Source of the DNA: Leptospira sp. WS4.C2
GTDB lineage: Bacteria > Spirochaetota > Leptospiria > Leptospirales > Leptospiraceae
Length of the DNA: 64,000 nt
Assembly (NCBI RefSeq): GCF_040833985.1
Contig: NZ_CP162139.1
Span: forward strand, 2,681,001-2,745,000
Reading direction: 5' to 3'
The first letter of the stretch is position 1. Each line of letters starts with the position of its first letter. Positions 35,234 through 45,037 of this stretch are shown here, one piece after another. Below the pieces are notes generated by a model. That model was given only the letters and a program-made list of their open reading frames with translations, ran no database searches and was not told the origin of the DNA. Both the position numbers and the translations under genes were made by a program.

Positions 35234-38212
35234 TTATTTTTTCCGAATTGCTATCATAGCTATATCATCGTTGAGATTTGACATTCCAGGTTGTGATAAG
35301 TTCTGGGCAGTATGTGTTTCCAAATCCGAAACCATTTTTTTTAATAAAAGATTCGGATGTTCATTTCCATTCATTAACAATAATTTGGCGATCCTGGATT
35401 TACCAAAAAATTCACCACTGGGACTCCTCGCCTCATCAAATCCATCTGTATATTGAAAAAAGAAGTCACCAGAGTCCAACGTGATCACTCTTCTCTCAAT
35501 CGTAGATTCAAAAAATTGGTTTTCATCCATCCCTAAAGGCAAACCACCGGCAGGTAATTCGTGAATTTTATTGGTAGAAGAATCATAAAACATTGGTTTC
35601 ACGTGTCCTGCGGAAATATATTCTACTGATGATTTTTCTGGATCAAAAATCCCCAAAAAGAAAGTAACGAAAATATGATCTGGTGTATCCTCATACAAAC
35701 TTCCGTTCACTTCCAAAAGAATCTTTTTGAGATTTCTTTCTCCTTTTCGGAGAATTGCCCGAATCTGTGTCCGAAATAATGCCATCACAATTGCCGGTCC
35801 AACACCATGATTGGATACATCTCCAATACAGAATGCAAGTTTACCTTCTTTCAATTCTATAAAATCATAATAGTCTCCACCCACACCTGTCATTGCTTTA
35901 TAAAATGCAGCAAGTTCAATTTTATCTTCAAGACTAGTTGGTAGTGTACCAGGTAACAAACGTTTTTGTATCTCTTCGGCAGCAACAAGCTCACCTTTCA
36001 TTTCTTCACGTTCTTTAAGTCCGTGCACCATATCATTCAAAGATTCACTTAAGATTCCAATTTCATCATAACCAGCGTTCGGGAATGTAATATCTAAATT
36101 CCCTCTTTCAATTTCTTCTGTCTTTTTGCTAATGATTTTGATTTTTCGGACAAAGAACCAGGCAAGAATATACGCAGATAAAATACCGAGAACCGCGATT
36201 ATACTTGCATAACGTATTTGTTCTTCTCTATTTTTTTTGATTTGCCGATAACCTTCTGTACGATCAATGATTATGACGTTAAAACCAAGTAAGTCTTTTT
36301 CTAATAATTCATATACTAAACCAGAACCACTTTCCATAGAAAGAAGAACGGGGGTCTCATCGAGAGACCACATCATTTCTTCCGCTTCTGTTCTACTCCG
36401 AACAAGAATTCCAGAATCAGAAAATGAAAATTTTCCTTTCGGTTTAGGTAATACTGTCTCGGAATGACCAGACAAAATCCAATCTCGAAACTGTTTGTAT
36501 TTGGCAGCTTGGACTTCTCTTTCTTTATCGTCTTTATAATATCTTATCAACCCAGACGGTCCAGTTTGAAAAGGCATAAATGCAAAGTCTTCTAATGCTG
36601 CATTACGGATTTCTAATATCGCATCATTCAACTTTGCTTCTTTAAATAATGACCAATCATCTTTTGTAATCAATACTCTCTGGATATGATCATTCGTTTC
36701 TTCAAGTAATGATTCAAGGTTTCTGATTTTCTCTTGTATCTCTTCTAGTGTAAAAACTGTTTCACTTTCTTTAGGAGGCGATTTTAACTTATTTCCCCAA
36801 TCTGTAATTTCTTTGGTTATTTGTTTTTTCTTTTCAACGAGTGTGGAATAATTTTCATCCCATTTTTTTGCCTGAATCTCAAAGGCTGATTTGTTTGGAA
36901 TTAATTCTTGGAATTTCAGCTCACGTTTTTTTATTAACTCTCTATAAGATTCGGCAAGAGACCGATACGTTGGATCTGCACCCGGCTTTACTTTTCCTAA
37001 CTTACGTAGTTCTGTGACTCTGGTCCTTAATTTCAAAATGAGTTCTCGAAGCTGTTCAGAAATTTTAAGGTCCTCTTTAAAGTAATCTAAAAAACCGCTC
37101 TCATTGTCTGACAGAATTTCTGTTATTAACTTTGCACGCTCCGCAGTTTTGGGATTTCGAAAAACAGGGCGAAATACTACTTCATACTGCCGGCCTCCCA
37201 CTTCATAAGCAGTCGGCAAATATTTTTCTCTCACCAAATTCATTACATTCTTTTCTGCAAATATAGATTTTTTAGTTTCTAAAAATTCGTTTAGTTTTAA
37301 AAGTTTTTTGCCTGTGCTTGAAGATTCTGGAAATAACAAACCTGTATCTAAAGATTCTTTACCAGTCCTATCAAAAGTTAAAATCCGTATTTTATCAGGC
37401 ATCAAACCTATTGATGTAATGTGATCCTTATGGGATCCCCGAAAAAAATTCTGCAAAGCTTTTGTTAGTAAGGTTTCGTAATTTAAGGATTTCCGTTCAT
37501 TCTCGGGAATTGTTTTTTCGTTATATTTTCGTTCGCTGATTAAATTTGATTTTTCTAAAGAGAGTGTATTTTTTCGTTTCGGAACCAAATTTGAATCCAA
37601 AAACTCGGATTCAATCGATTGCAACTCTTCTTCAATTTCTAGTATCCTGATTTTTGCGCGTTCTATATTAATTCTAGCTAATGCAGTTTTCTCGGCAAAT
37701 CCTTTGATATATTTATATGTTGTGGGCTCAATCGGAGCTCCATTTTCTTTTCTAAGTTCCGCTCTGACTTTACCTTCAAAATCATCGATTTCTTTTTCTG
37801 AAAGATACCTAGTAAAATAAGTATCTACAGAGCGGTAAATATTATTTCTTTTTAAATTTAAGCCAAGAGATTTTCCAAAATCTTTCAGAGAACCAAGTAA
37901 ACCTGTTTCCTTACTAACAATAGTTCGCTTGTATTGCTTTAATTCTTTCTTTTTTTCTTTAACCCGTAATTTAAATTCTTCGATCACAACAAGACTACGA
38001 GTCAAATTTTCCAAATCCAGAACCACTGAATTGATATATTCTAAGGGAGTTTTTAGCTCAGATTCAAGTTTATCTTCTAGGGCTTTTTTTTGTTGGTTAT
38101 AGTGCAAAGTAGAAGTAATCCCCAAAATTGAGATGATAAGGATTGCCGTAAAAAAACTTAGTTTTGTTCTGATTCCTGGAAGAATGGCTCGTAGTATTCT
38201 TTTTTTATTCAA
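35234..38212 (-). CDS. HAMP-SpoIIE/PP2C-type phosphatase with a very large sensor region
   Basis: Membrane helices in this 992-residue protein lie at about 18-38 and 668-690. Between them is an extracytoplasmic part of some 625 residues rich in charged coiled coil (KRNNIYRS, ELKQYKRT, RIEELRK-like stretches). A HAMP domain follows at about 690-740, and then a SpoIIE phosphatase at about 760-990 with GVGGDYYDFIE, FCIGDVSNHGVGPA, YTDGFDEAR and LNDDIAMIAI metal-binding motifs. It should dephosphorylate the downstream-encoded-type STAS antagonist in response to an external signal. It overlaps the HATPase gene by 4 nt. Confidence 0.9.
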   Translation of the reverse strand: MNKKRILRAILPGIRTKLSFFTAILIISILGITSTLHYNQQKKALEDKLESELKTPLEYINSVVLDLENLTRSLVVIEEFKLRVKEKKKELKQYKRTIVSKETGLLGSLKDFGKSLGLNLKRNNIYRSVDTYFTRYLSEKEIDDFEGKVRAELRKENGAPIEPTTYKYIKGFAEKTALARINIERAKIRILEIEEELQSIESEFLDSNLVPKRKNTLSLEKSNLISERKYNEKTIPENERKSLNYETLLTKALQNFFRGSHKDHITSIGLMPDKIRILTFDRTGKESLDTGLLFPESSSTGKKLLKLNEFLETKKSIFAEKNVMNLVREKYLPTAYEVGGRQYEVVFRPVFRNPKTAERAKLITEILSDNESGFLDYFKEDLKISEQLRELILKLRTRVTELRKLGKVKPGADPTYRSLAESYRELIKKRELKFQELIPNKSAFEIQAKKWDENYSTLVEKKKQITKEITDWGNKLKSPPKESETVFTLEEIQEKIRNLESLLEETNDHIQRVLITKDDWSLFKEAKLNDAILEIRNAALEDFAFMPFQTGPSGLIRYYKDDKEREVQAAKYKQFRDWILSGHSETVLPKPKGKFSFSDSGILVRSRTEAEEMMWSLDETPVLLSMESGSGLVYELLEKDLLGFNVIIIDRTEGYRQIKKNREEQIRYASIIAVLGILSAYILAWFFVRKIKIISKKTEEIERGNLDITFPNAGYDEIGILSESLNDMVHGLKEREEMKGELVAAEEIQKRLLPGTLPTSLEDKIELAAFYKAMTGVGGDYYDFIELKEGKLAFCIGDVSNHGVGPAIVMALFRTQIRAILRKGERNLKKILLEVNGSLYEDTPDHIFVTFFLGIFDPEKSSVEYISAGHVKPMFYDSSTNKIHELPAGGLPLGMDENQFFESTIERRVITLDSGDFFFQYTDGFDEARSPSGEFFGKSRIAKLLLMNGNEHPNLLLKKMVSDLETHTAQNLSQPGMSNLNDDIAMIAIRKK

Positions 38213-38637
38213 CGGTTAATCCTTGTATAACTCAATGTTAACTCATTCAGCGATTCACGTTCCAATCGTCTGTATTCAACAGTCATAATCTTTTTTACTG
38301 ACCGCAGCCCAAATCCACCATCCGATCCAGATTCATATAAGTGTTTCCAAGTTTCTGATTTTTTTTTGGTTGGGTCAAAAGGGATTCCGCTATCGGTGAT
38401 AATGAATTTCAAATCCTTTGAAGTTTTAATCATCCTTACTTGAATCAAAGAATTAGTTTTATTTGGAAATCCATGTTCGATAATATTAGTTACTATTTCA
38501 TCGATACAAAATATTACTTTCCCTACTGCATCCAAGGGGAAGTCATCGATAAAGAAGGTTTTTACTTCTTGTCTGACTAAATACAAACTATCTAGATTAT
38601 TTGGAATTTTAACAACCTTTTCTGTGTTTGGTTCCAA
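38209..38637 (-). CDS. RsbW-like anti-sigma factor kinase (HATPase_c_2)
   Basis: This 142-residue protein has the GHKL ATPase motifs: N box CIDEIVTNIIEHGFPN, G1 ITDSGIPFDPT and G2 DGGFGLRSVKKIM. Small stand-alone GHKL domains next to STAS and SpoIIE genes are serine kinases of the STAS protein and often hold a sigma factor. Its start is 10 nt after the STAS stop and its stop overlaps the phosphatase start (ATGA), so translation is coupled. The target (sigma factor or other) is not in the window. Confidence 0.88.
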   Translation of the reverse strand: MEPNTEKVVKIPNNLDSLYLVRQEVKTFFIDDFPLDAVGKVIFCIDEIVTNIIEHGFPNKTNSLIQVRMIKTSKDLKFIITDSGIPFDPTKKKSETWKHLYESGSDGGFGLRSVKKIMTVEYRRLERESLNELTLSYTRINR

Positions 38638-38647
38638 AATGATAATC

Positions 38648-38989
38648 CTAAAACCCGACTAATGCTCCGTCCAAATTTGTAAACACCTTCACCTTTTTTG
38701 TAAAATACATTAAATCCATTGTATCTTTAACTTCCTTGGACAAACTTGTTAATACAATTTCTCCTGATTTCTCCTTTAAATATTTCTGTATCGAATTTAA
38801 AACTCCGATACCTGCTGAAGAAATATAAGTCAACTCACTGAAATCTAGTATAATTTTAGTTGCACCATTTTCAATGGATAACTCTAATTTTACTTTCAAT
38901 TCTGGGGCCGTTTTGGCATCAATTTCACCCGATACTTGTATTATAAATTTGTCATCTTGTTTCTTTTCTTTAAAGACTATATTGGCCAC
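38648..38989 (-). CDS. STAS-domain anti-anti-sigma factor
   Basis: This 113-residue protein has the STAS fold: IIQVSGEIDAKTAPELK, then ILDFSELTYISSAGIGVLNSIQKYL, in which the serine of SSAG is the conserved phosphorylation site. The phosphorylated form is inactive and SpoIIE-type phosphatases reactivate it. The gene is between the unknown 311-residue protein (1-nt overlap) and the HATPase. It is the switch component of the module. Confidence 0.93.
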   Translation of the reverse strand: MANIVFKEKKQDDKFIIQVSGEIDAKTAPELKVKLELSIENGATKIILDFSELTYISSAGIGVLNSIQKYLKEKSGEIVLTSLSKEVKDTMDLMYFTKKVKVFTNLDGALVGF

Positions 38990-39924
38990 TACATACCTCT
39001 TTTTAAATCTTTCATTAATTCGCGCATCAAACCTTTGGTTTGAATAATACCATATAACTTCCGCTCAAGCGCATCTATTTCATAGCTGAATTTGATATTG
39101 GGGTCACCCTCAAAAATATAACCAAACTTTCGAATTCCTTGGATTGCTTTTTTTGTATTGCCTTCCATAATACCGCGAGTGACCGAATAATAGATATCAA
39201 TTGCGAGTGAATCCCACAGATTTTGCCGGAACCCTGCTTCTCTTTTATCCAGGGCAGTAAGTAAAGTTTCTACCTCTGCTTTATTATAACTTTTAAATTC
39301 ATTATAAGTAATAATATATCGAGTTAATAATTTTTTACATTTAGCAAGATTGTTAGATTTTGTCGCTGTTAAAACTTGTTGGTATAAAGTATGTAGCTCC
39401 GTTTCGACATAAACTTTCTTCCGCGTTTTATCTAAACGAATAGGATTAAATGCTGTCTGCAGGTCTTCTGCGGTTAAACTGGCGATAGTCTCTTCGAATT
39501 TTTTTTCATTAGATTCGTTTGTGATTTTTGCAAATTCTTTTAAGGGTTTTTCGATCGCATAAACTAAGTCAGTTGCTTCTGCAGAAGCAGCAAGTTCGAT
39601 GTTTTCTTGCATTCGATCTAAGAAAAAAATGCATGAGTCACCTAAAGCAGACAAACTTTCAGCCAAACCTTGAGAGATCAAACGTTTACACTGATGTGCA
39701 ATCGTATGTTTGTAGGCTGGATCTTCGATGTCTTGGTGGATTTTATCCATCATCTTAGCAGTCGATGAGCCTAAATGAGCTTTGTCTCGTTCCCAACCAG
39801 CAAAAACCAGTGGTTCGTATAAGTAGGTTATGAAATTCTTTTTTCCAGAAATGGCAAGTAATCTGATATTTTTTACAATTTCTAGTGCGAGATCGGGAGA
39901 AATATAGGTTCGTTTATTGGCCAT
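38989..39924 (-). CDS. Unrecognised protein leading the partner-switching operon
   Basis: This cytoplasmic, mostly helical protein of 311 residues has no signal peptide or membrane segment. It has many Lys/Glu pairs and conserved-looking aromatic stretches (NFITYLYEPLVFAGWERDKAHLG, YIFEGDPNIKFSYEIDALERKL). I do not recognise the family. The 1-nt overlap with the STAS start and the operon order argue that it takes part in the switch, perhaps as the regulated effector or a scaffold. That is inference from context only. Confidence 0.6.
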   Translation of the reverse strand: MANKRTYISPDLALEIVKNIRLLAISGKKNFITYLYEPLVFAGWERDKAHLGSSTAKMMDKIHQDIEDPAYKHTIAHQCKRLISQGLAESLSALGDSCIFFLDRMQENIELAASAEATDLVYAIEKPLKEFAKITNESNEKKFEETIASLTAEDLQTAFNPIRLDKTRKKVYVETELHTLYQQVLTATKSNNLAKCKKLLTRYIITYNEFKSYNKAEVETLLTALDKREAGFRQNLWDSLAIDIYYSVTRGIMEGNTKKAIQGIRKFGYIFEGDPNIKFSYEIDALERKLYGIIQTKGLMRELMKDLKRGM

Positions 39925-40087
39925 TGTAAAGAATCACGAGACAATTTCAATTTGCGGATATCCCGAAAAAAGAGTAAAGACAAATCTCTAGATCTTTGGA
40001 ACCTAAAATATTTAGAAACAGCAAGAATCGGGTTTTAGAATCTCTGAATTCAATCTAAACTATTCTCAATTGATTTTAGGAGATGAG

Positions 40088-40888
40088 ATGAAAACATTTA
40101 TTTTACTACATGGTTCCTACCACGGGGCTTGGAATTGGCACAAAGTAGTTCCATTAATTCAAAACATTGGACACCGCGCGATAACCATTGATATGCCAGG
40201 GCATGGACTTGACAGAAAGAAAATACACTCAGCAACACTTAGTGACTATGTAAACAAAACGATAGAGGTGATCCAAGCGGTCGAAGGCAAAGTGATTTTA
40301 CTTGCCCACAGTCGTAATGGAATTGTAATTTCCAGAGTTGCTGAAAAAATCCCAGAAAAAATTGAGAAATTAATTTACCTCGCATCCTATTTAATTCCAA
40401 ACGGAAAGTCTATGATGGAATATGCACTCCTTGATCGGAAGTCTTTAGTGATTCAAAATACAGTTCCAAAAATTTCCTTAAAACTAGCAAGTCGATTGAT
40501 TAAAAATTATACTGGTTATAAAAAAACATTGATCGACCTTGTTTTACCAAAAAAATTTAGAACCCATCGTTTGAGCCAACATATCTTCCATGAAGCACTC
40601 TATCATGATTGTCCTCCTGAGATCACTGAGTTAGCGAATGTTTTACTCACACCGGAACCGAACTTGGGTGGATTTGAAAAATTGAAATTAACTGCAGAAC
40701 GTTATGGTAAAATTCCTAAAATATACATCGAATGTTTGCAAGACAGAGCTGTTACACTGTTTCTCCAAAGGAGGATGCAAAAAGATTCTCCCTGTGATCG
40801 GGTTTTTCAAATAGACTCCAGCCACTCTCCTTTTTTTAGTAAACCAGAAGAATTATGTGGTATACTAAACGAAATCGCTAAGGAGTAA
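40088..40888 (+). CDS. Alpha/beta-hydrolase (esterase-like)
   Basis: The start at 40088 is chosen because AGGAGA lies 4 nt upstream; it gives 266 residues (the frame opens with TTG at 40070). The oxyanion segment HGSYHGAWNWHKV near residue 8 and the nucleophile elbow LLAHSRNGIV, with Ser75, resemble plant methylesterase/hydroxynitrile-lyase-like hydrolases. The elbow is AHSRN instead of GxSxG. The acid is probably in LQDRAV and the base in SSHSPFF. The substrate is unknown. A small gene follows 5 nt later. Confidence 0.82.
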   Translation: MKTFILLHGSYHGAWNWHKVVPLIQNIGHRAITIDMPGHGLDRKKIHSATLSDYVNKTIEVIQAVEGKVILLAHSRNGIVISRVAEKIPEKIEKLIYLASYLIPNGKSMMEYALLDRKSLVIQNTVPKISLKLASRLIKNYTGYKKTLIDLVLPKKFRTHRLSQHIFHEALYHDCPPEITELANVLLTPEPNLGGFEKLKLTAERYGKIPKIYIECLQDRAVTLFLQRRMQKDSPCDRVFQIDSSHSPFFSKPEELCGILNEIAKE

Positions 40889-40893
40889 AATCT

Positions 40894-41241
40894 ATGTCTG
40901 AGTTTCTTTTGATTTTTACCATGATCATTCTTTCATCCGATAAGATTGTGCTGACTATGGAAAAGGTAAATCTTGTAAGTAAAACCAGTGTGGAGATCCA
41001 ACAATTTCAGTTTGAAAACACAGAAGCTGGTTTTTCCGCCGCAGATAAAGAACAAAAAAGGCTAAGTAAAGACCTGCACCTCCCCACTTCTGATTGTTTG
41101 GTGGTCTTAAACCAAGAGAAAAAAGGATACATTCATGTGGGGCTAAGTCACCTTGGCAACGTACCCGAAGTCGCCAAAATTCGAGAACCTAATATCGAGA
41201 AGATAGTGGCACTCTGTCGTATGAAGAAAGCGAAGTTTTGA
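40894..41241 (+). CDS. Hypothetical protein co-transcribed with the hydrolase
   Basis: This 115-residue product begins with a short hydrophobic stretch (FLLIFTMIILSSDKIVLTM), which might be a poor signal or an amphipathic strand. The rest is soluble and contains HLPTSDCLVVLNQEKKGYIHVGLSHLG. I do not recognise the family. It starts 5 nt after the hydrolase stop, so the genes form an operon. It converges on the integrase gene. Confidence 0.5.
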   Translation: MSEFLLIFTMIILSSDKIVLTMEKVNLVSKTSVEIQQFQFENTEAGFSAADKEQKRLSKDLHLPTSDCLVVLNQEKKGYIHVGLSHLGNVPEVAKIREPNIEKIVALCRMKKAKF

Positions 41242-41280
41242 AACGAACTTCTTTTCTATCCAACCCAATATGATCCAAAC

Positions 41281-42165
41281 TTATCGGAATTGGAATCCAT
41301 ACTGGTTTTGGTTTTCAAATATCCCCAATCGAATATTTCCAATCTTTTCAAGAGGGCTTGTGATTTTTAAAAGAGAATTGGGACTTACATGTAGATAAAT
41401 TAATGTGCTCTTGATATCCGCATGACCCAATAGTTTTTGGATGTAAACTAAACTATACCCATCCTCTAAAAGATGAGTGGCAAAAGAATGTCTCAGTGTA
41501 TGGACTGTGGCATACTTTTGAATTCCCGATAATTTTCGAATCTTCTGAAATGCTGCTTGGACGGTGCGGGGACTAATCGGTACATCCTTTCCTTTTTGCG
41601 AAAAAAATAAATATGTTTTTGGATTATAAATCTCCATATACTGTTTCAGAAGGAATGCTGTTTTGTCTGCTAAGATTGCATACCTTCCGTGACCACCTTT
41701 CCCCGAAGAGATAAAGATTGCCTTTCTTTCAAAATCAATATTGACAACCTGAAGGTTAAGCACTTCTCCAATACGAATTCCTGAAGAATAAAGTAAGGTA
41801 AAAATTGCTTTTTCACAAACGGAAGAACAATTCGTAAGGAAGGTGGTTACCTCTGTCTGACTCAATACTGCGACAACCGTCCTTTTCCTTTTTGGGAAAG
41901 GAACCAGTTCCAACATATCTTTGCGACCAAGAAGAGTGTAAAAAAACAAAAATGCACTATAAAAGACAACTAAAGAAGAATCAGATTTATTTGCCTGCCT
42001 CATCTTTAGAAAAAAATCATAGATATCCATGGGTTTCAAATCCAAAGGTGACTTTTGAAAGTATACTGCCAACCTGGACATACACATCGTATAACTTCGA
42101 ATTGTCTTTTTTGCATACCCATGCACCGTCATATCTGAAATCATTTTATCTTTTAAAATACCCAT
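41281..42165 (-). CDS. Tyrosine site-specific recombinase
   Basis: This 294-residue integrase/XerCD-type recombinase has an N-terminal SAM-like core-binding domain ([22 protein letters not shown]). The catalytic set is complete: R131 (SSGIRIGEV), K156 (SGKGGHG), H222 and R225 (HTLRH), H248 (LGHAD) and the nucleophile Y257 (LIYLHV). It is likely active in DNA strand exchange. It is not in the expected place for the cellular XerC/XerD, and neighbours are ordinary genes, so it may be the last remnant of a mobile element or an IS91-associated type integrase. Confidence 0.88.
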   Translation of the reverse strand: MGILKDKMISDMTVHGYAKKTIRSYTMCMSRLAVYFQKSPLDLKPMDIYDFFLKMRQANKSDSSLVVFYSAFLFFYTLLGRKDMLELVPFPKRKRTVVAVLSQTEVTTFLTNCSSVCEKAIFTLLYSSGIRIGEVLNLQVVNIDFERKAIFISSGKGGHGRYAILADKTAFLLKQYMEIYNPKTYLFFSQKGKDVPISPRTVQAAFQKIRKLSGIQKYATVHTLRHSFATHLLEDGYSLVYIQKLLGHADIKSTLIYLHVSPNSLLKITSPLEKIGNIRLGIFENQNQYGFQFR

Positions 42166-42234
42166 TTGTACAAGGGACAGAATGTACAGAGTAAGAAAAT
42201 AAAAATAAAATGATTTTAGTACATTTAAATATAG

Positions 42235-43515
42235 TTATGGTTTTTTCAGTAAATCTACAATCTTTTGATGCCCATTTTCCAAAGCTAAACTGAGTGGAGT
42301 TTGTCCCTTTTTGTTTTTAAGTGAAGGATTTGCATTTTTTTCTAAAAGGAATTTTACGATTTCAAAACTTCCATCCCTTGCCGCAAGAATCAAAGGAGTT
42401 TGGCCTTCTATCGTATCGGGACGATTGATATCACATCCTAAAGAAACCAATTCTTTTACAACCGCAGCGTTTTTCACTAAAACTGCTACAATTAGAGGGG
42501 TTTGACCAAATTCATTGATTGCTTCTAAATCGGCCCCTGTCTTAACGATGGATTTCACAAATTCTAATGAGCCACCTTGTATGGCCCAAAAAAGAGGAGT
42601 GTATTTATGTTCGTCTACTTCATTAACCCCGACTCCGGTGATTCGGAGTGCATCGAAAAGAAGGATATGGTTTTCTCTTGCAGCATAAATCCAAAGCAAT
42701 TTTCTCCTTCGCGAATAATCCAAAAAGAATAAACTAATCAGAAGAAATAATAATAAAAATGCCCCAAATGCTCTTTTGGCAGCAGATTTGGTATCAGGAT
42801 GAAAGAAAAAAACTGAATTTTCTCCAAGAATCCTGAGTATAGATTTGTATTTCCTAATAATTAAATATATTAATGTTATATTTGTAGGCAATGTGAATGC
42901 AACCAGGTAGGGAATATTGACTATTTTACCATTACCTGCGTATAAAACAAAATAAATAGGAAAAAGGACAATCAGAAAGGTATAAATGGTAATACTCTGA
43001 GTTATATATCCTTTTGTAGAACCACCTTTTGAGAGGAGAAGTCCCCTTTGGAAACTCATCAACTGCAATAGGAGAGATGAGAGGATGGCCCAAACCACCG
43101 AACTTAGGATTTGTAACGAAGGGAGTGGAATTGGCATATCCCAACGATTTTTACTCATTCCTACATAGAGGCCCGCAAGAATAGCGACCCCACCAACTAA
43201 CCAAAGTGAAAAGAAAATCCGAATCGAATGCCTCGCTCGTCTCATACGAGAAATTTTATCTTCAACTATATCTTCTTCGCCAAGAATTTCTTCCACAGCA
43301 GAGGCAGCACGTAACATTCCCAAGACGGAAACAGCAATATAAAAGCAGAGAAAAGAAACCCCTAAAATATTCCGTTTCCAAGATACATCGTTTGAAGTAT
43401 ATCTAACAAAAATGATCAAGAGGATTGTCAAAATAGGCGGGGTAAGTAATCTGATTATAGAAATCAATCCACCGCGAAATGGATTCATCTGAGGAAGCAT
43501 TTTTTCTGTTTTCAT
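42235..43515 (-). CDS. Membrane protein with C-terminal ankyrin repeats
   Basis: I use the ATG at 43515, preceded by GGGTGG and 1 nt from the stop of the upstream gene; it gives 426 residues. The first ~265 carry about six membrane helices; residues ~285-420 contain about four ankyrin repeats (TPLFWAIQGGSLEFVKSIVK, TPLIVAVLVKNAAVVKELVS, TPLILAARDGSFEIVKFLLE, TPLSLALENGHQKIVDLL). Ankyrins mediate protein contacts, here probably on the cytoplasmic side. It is the last gene of the peroxidase/beta-helix operon. A link to peroxide defence is inferred from that context and from ankyrin genes next to catalases elsewhere. Confidence 0.82.
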   Translation of the reverse strand: MKTEKMLPQMNPFRGGLISIIRLLTPPILTILLIIFVRYTSNDVSWKRNILGVSFLCFYIAVSVLGMLRAASAVEEILGEEDIVEDKISRMRRARHSIRIFFSLWLVGGVAILAGLYVGMSKNRWDMPIPLPSLQILSSVVWAILSSLLLQLMSFQRGLLLSKGGSTKGYITQSITIYTFLIVLFPIYFVLYAGNGKIVNIPYLVAFTLPTNITLIYLIIRKYKSILRILGENSVFFFHPDTKSAAKRAFGAFLLLFLLISLFFLDYSRRRKLLWIYAARENHILLFDALRITGVGVNEVDEHKYTPLFWAIQGGSLEFVKSIVKTGADLEAINEFGQTPLIVAVLVKNAAVVKELVSLGCDINRPDTIEGQTPLILAARDGSFEIVKFLLEKNANPSLKNKKGQTPLSLALENGHQKIVDLLKKP

Positions 43516-43516
43516 A

Positions 43517-45037
43517 TTATTTTGCCACCCCTTTGGCCCCTTCATCTTTCAAATTCAAAATATAATTAGAAACGGCTGTTAACTTTTCATTCCCTAAATA
43601 TTTTTGGGAAGGCATTTCAATAAAACCCTCTCTTACCTTCTTTGGCATAGAGGCGAAGGAAACGACTCCAAATACATCCTTTTTATATTTTTCTTGTATT
43701 TCCCTGATAGGAGGACCAACGGTCCGAATGGTCATGGAGTGGCAACCTGAACATACGGCACCAAACACTTGTTTACCCAACTCTCTTGCGTCCGATTTGG
43801 CTTCCCCTTCCCTTGGATCACCTATCATCGTTTTGATGTTTTCTGTGTTTTCTTTTGGGTTGCAAATACCGTAACTACTTGTTCCAATTTTTGTGACTGC
43901 ATCAGGAGAAACCAAACAATTATCCTTTCCTTTTCCCGAAGCCACAACGTCATATCCATCAGGGAAGATTCCCACCTTTCCACCATTAGGTGATTCAGGA
44001 ATAGGATTTCCAGAGAAAACGATTCTGATCACATAAAAAAGCCAAGATACAATATCATCCCACTTCCGGACACCGTTATCGATAAAAACATTTGATAGAA
44101 TTTTATTGCGATCGGGATTCGGTTCCACATCTGGATCGGGTGACTTTGAATTAGGGAGTAAGTTATTATCGCCAATTCCAATTCCCGCAAAACTATTTCT
44201 GCGGATGATATTTCCCTCAATCGTCACTTCATCGCCAGCCATCACTCCAATTCCAATCCCTGGAGGAACCCCAGCCACAAGGGCTCCCGGTTCTGCAAAA
44301 TTTCTATGGTTGTTATCAAATATAAAATTTTTTCGAATGATTACGTTTTCCACTTTTTTTAAGGGAAGACCTGGCAAAGCAAAGGCAACAATTCCCGCTG
44401 AATTATCGTAAACGGTATTCCCTTCAATCAATACATTGGTTGAATTTTCTATTTCAATACCAATGACACTACCATACACTTCATTACGCCTAACGTCTAC
44501 ATTATGGCACATTCCTATATAAATTGCAGCATCAGCAATTCCCAAACTAACCGTATCTTCTACCAAAACATTGGTTCCCATCGTTGGATAAATTCCATAG
44601 ATCCCTGTATTTTCCACGATGAGTTTGCGCATGATGATATTTCCCGCACCTTGGGTCATCACACCGTTGGCTTTGTAATTTTTAATATGAAAGTTTTCGA
44701 TAAGAAAATTGGCGCCGGATCCAATCACTCCATCGTTTAGTTTACCTTCCCCATCCAAAATAGGCCATTTGCCGTTTACGATCACACCGGATAAAGTAAA
44801 ATGAGTTTTGTCTACAAACAGGAATTCATGATAAACTCCTGGAAAAACTTTTACTGTATCCCCCTTATCGAGTGAGTCGATTGTTTTTTGAATGGATTCT
44901 CCTTCATGAACTTCCACCGTCCGTGAAAAAACCTCTGAAGTGAAGAAAAAGAGAAACCCAATAACAACCCATAGGTGGTAAAATTTATTTCGATTTCGGT
45001 TAAACTGAATAGATAGGAAAGACTTTGTAAAACTCAT
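43517..45037 (-). CDS. Right-handed beta-helix / cytochrome c fusion protein
   Basis: A signal segment (WVVIGFLFFFTSEVFS) precedes a NosD-like parallel beta-helix of about 300 residues in this 506-residue protein. Visible rungs include GNIIMRKLIVENTGIYGI, NVLIEGNTVYDNSAGIV and VTIEGNIIRRNSFAGIGIG. The C-terminal 85 residues form a small class I cytochrome c with haem motif CSGCH (429-433) and a probable Met ligand near 475 (IEMPSQ). It should be a periplasmic electron carrier tethered to a beta-helix scaffold. The gene starts within the stop of the di-haem peroxidase (TAATG), so the two products are coupled. Confidence 0.85.
   Translation of the reverse strand: MSFTKSFLSIQFNRNRNKFYHLWVVIGFLFFFTSEVFSRTVEVHEGESIQKTIDSLDKGDTVKVFPGVYHEFLFVDKTHFTLSGVIVNGKWPILDGEGKLNDGVIGSGANFLIENFHIKNYKANGVMTQGAGNIIMRKLIVENTGIYGIYPTMGTNVLVEDTVSLGIADAAIYIGMCHNVDVRRNEVYGSVIGIEIENSTNVLIEGNTVYDNSAGIVAFALPGLPLKKVENVIIRKNFIFDNNHRNFAEPGALVAGVPPGIGIGVMAGDEVTIEGNIIRRNSFAGIGIGDNNLLPNSKSPDPDVEPNPDRNKILSNVFIDNGVRKWDDIVSWLFYVIRIVFSGNPIPESPNGGKVGIFPDGYDVVASGKGKDNCLVSPDAVTKIGTSSYGICNPKENTENIKTMIGDPREGEAKSDARELGKQVFGAVCSGCHSMTIRTVGPPIREIQEKYKKDVFGVVSFASMPKKVREGFIEMPSQKYLGNEKLTAVSNYILNLKDEGAKGVAK

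Noticed and set aside
42167..42188. LexA-type SOS box before the recombinase
   Set aside because: Two TGTACA palindromes are there, but the spacing does not match the LexA sites I know.
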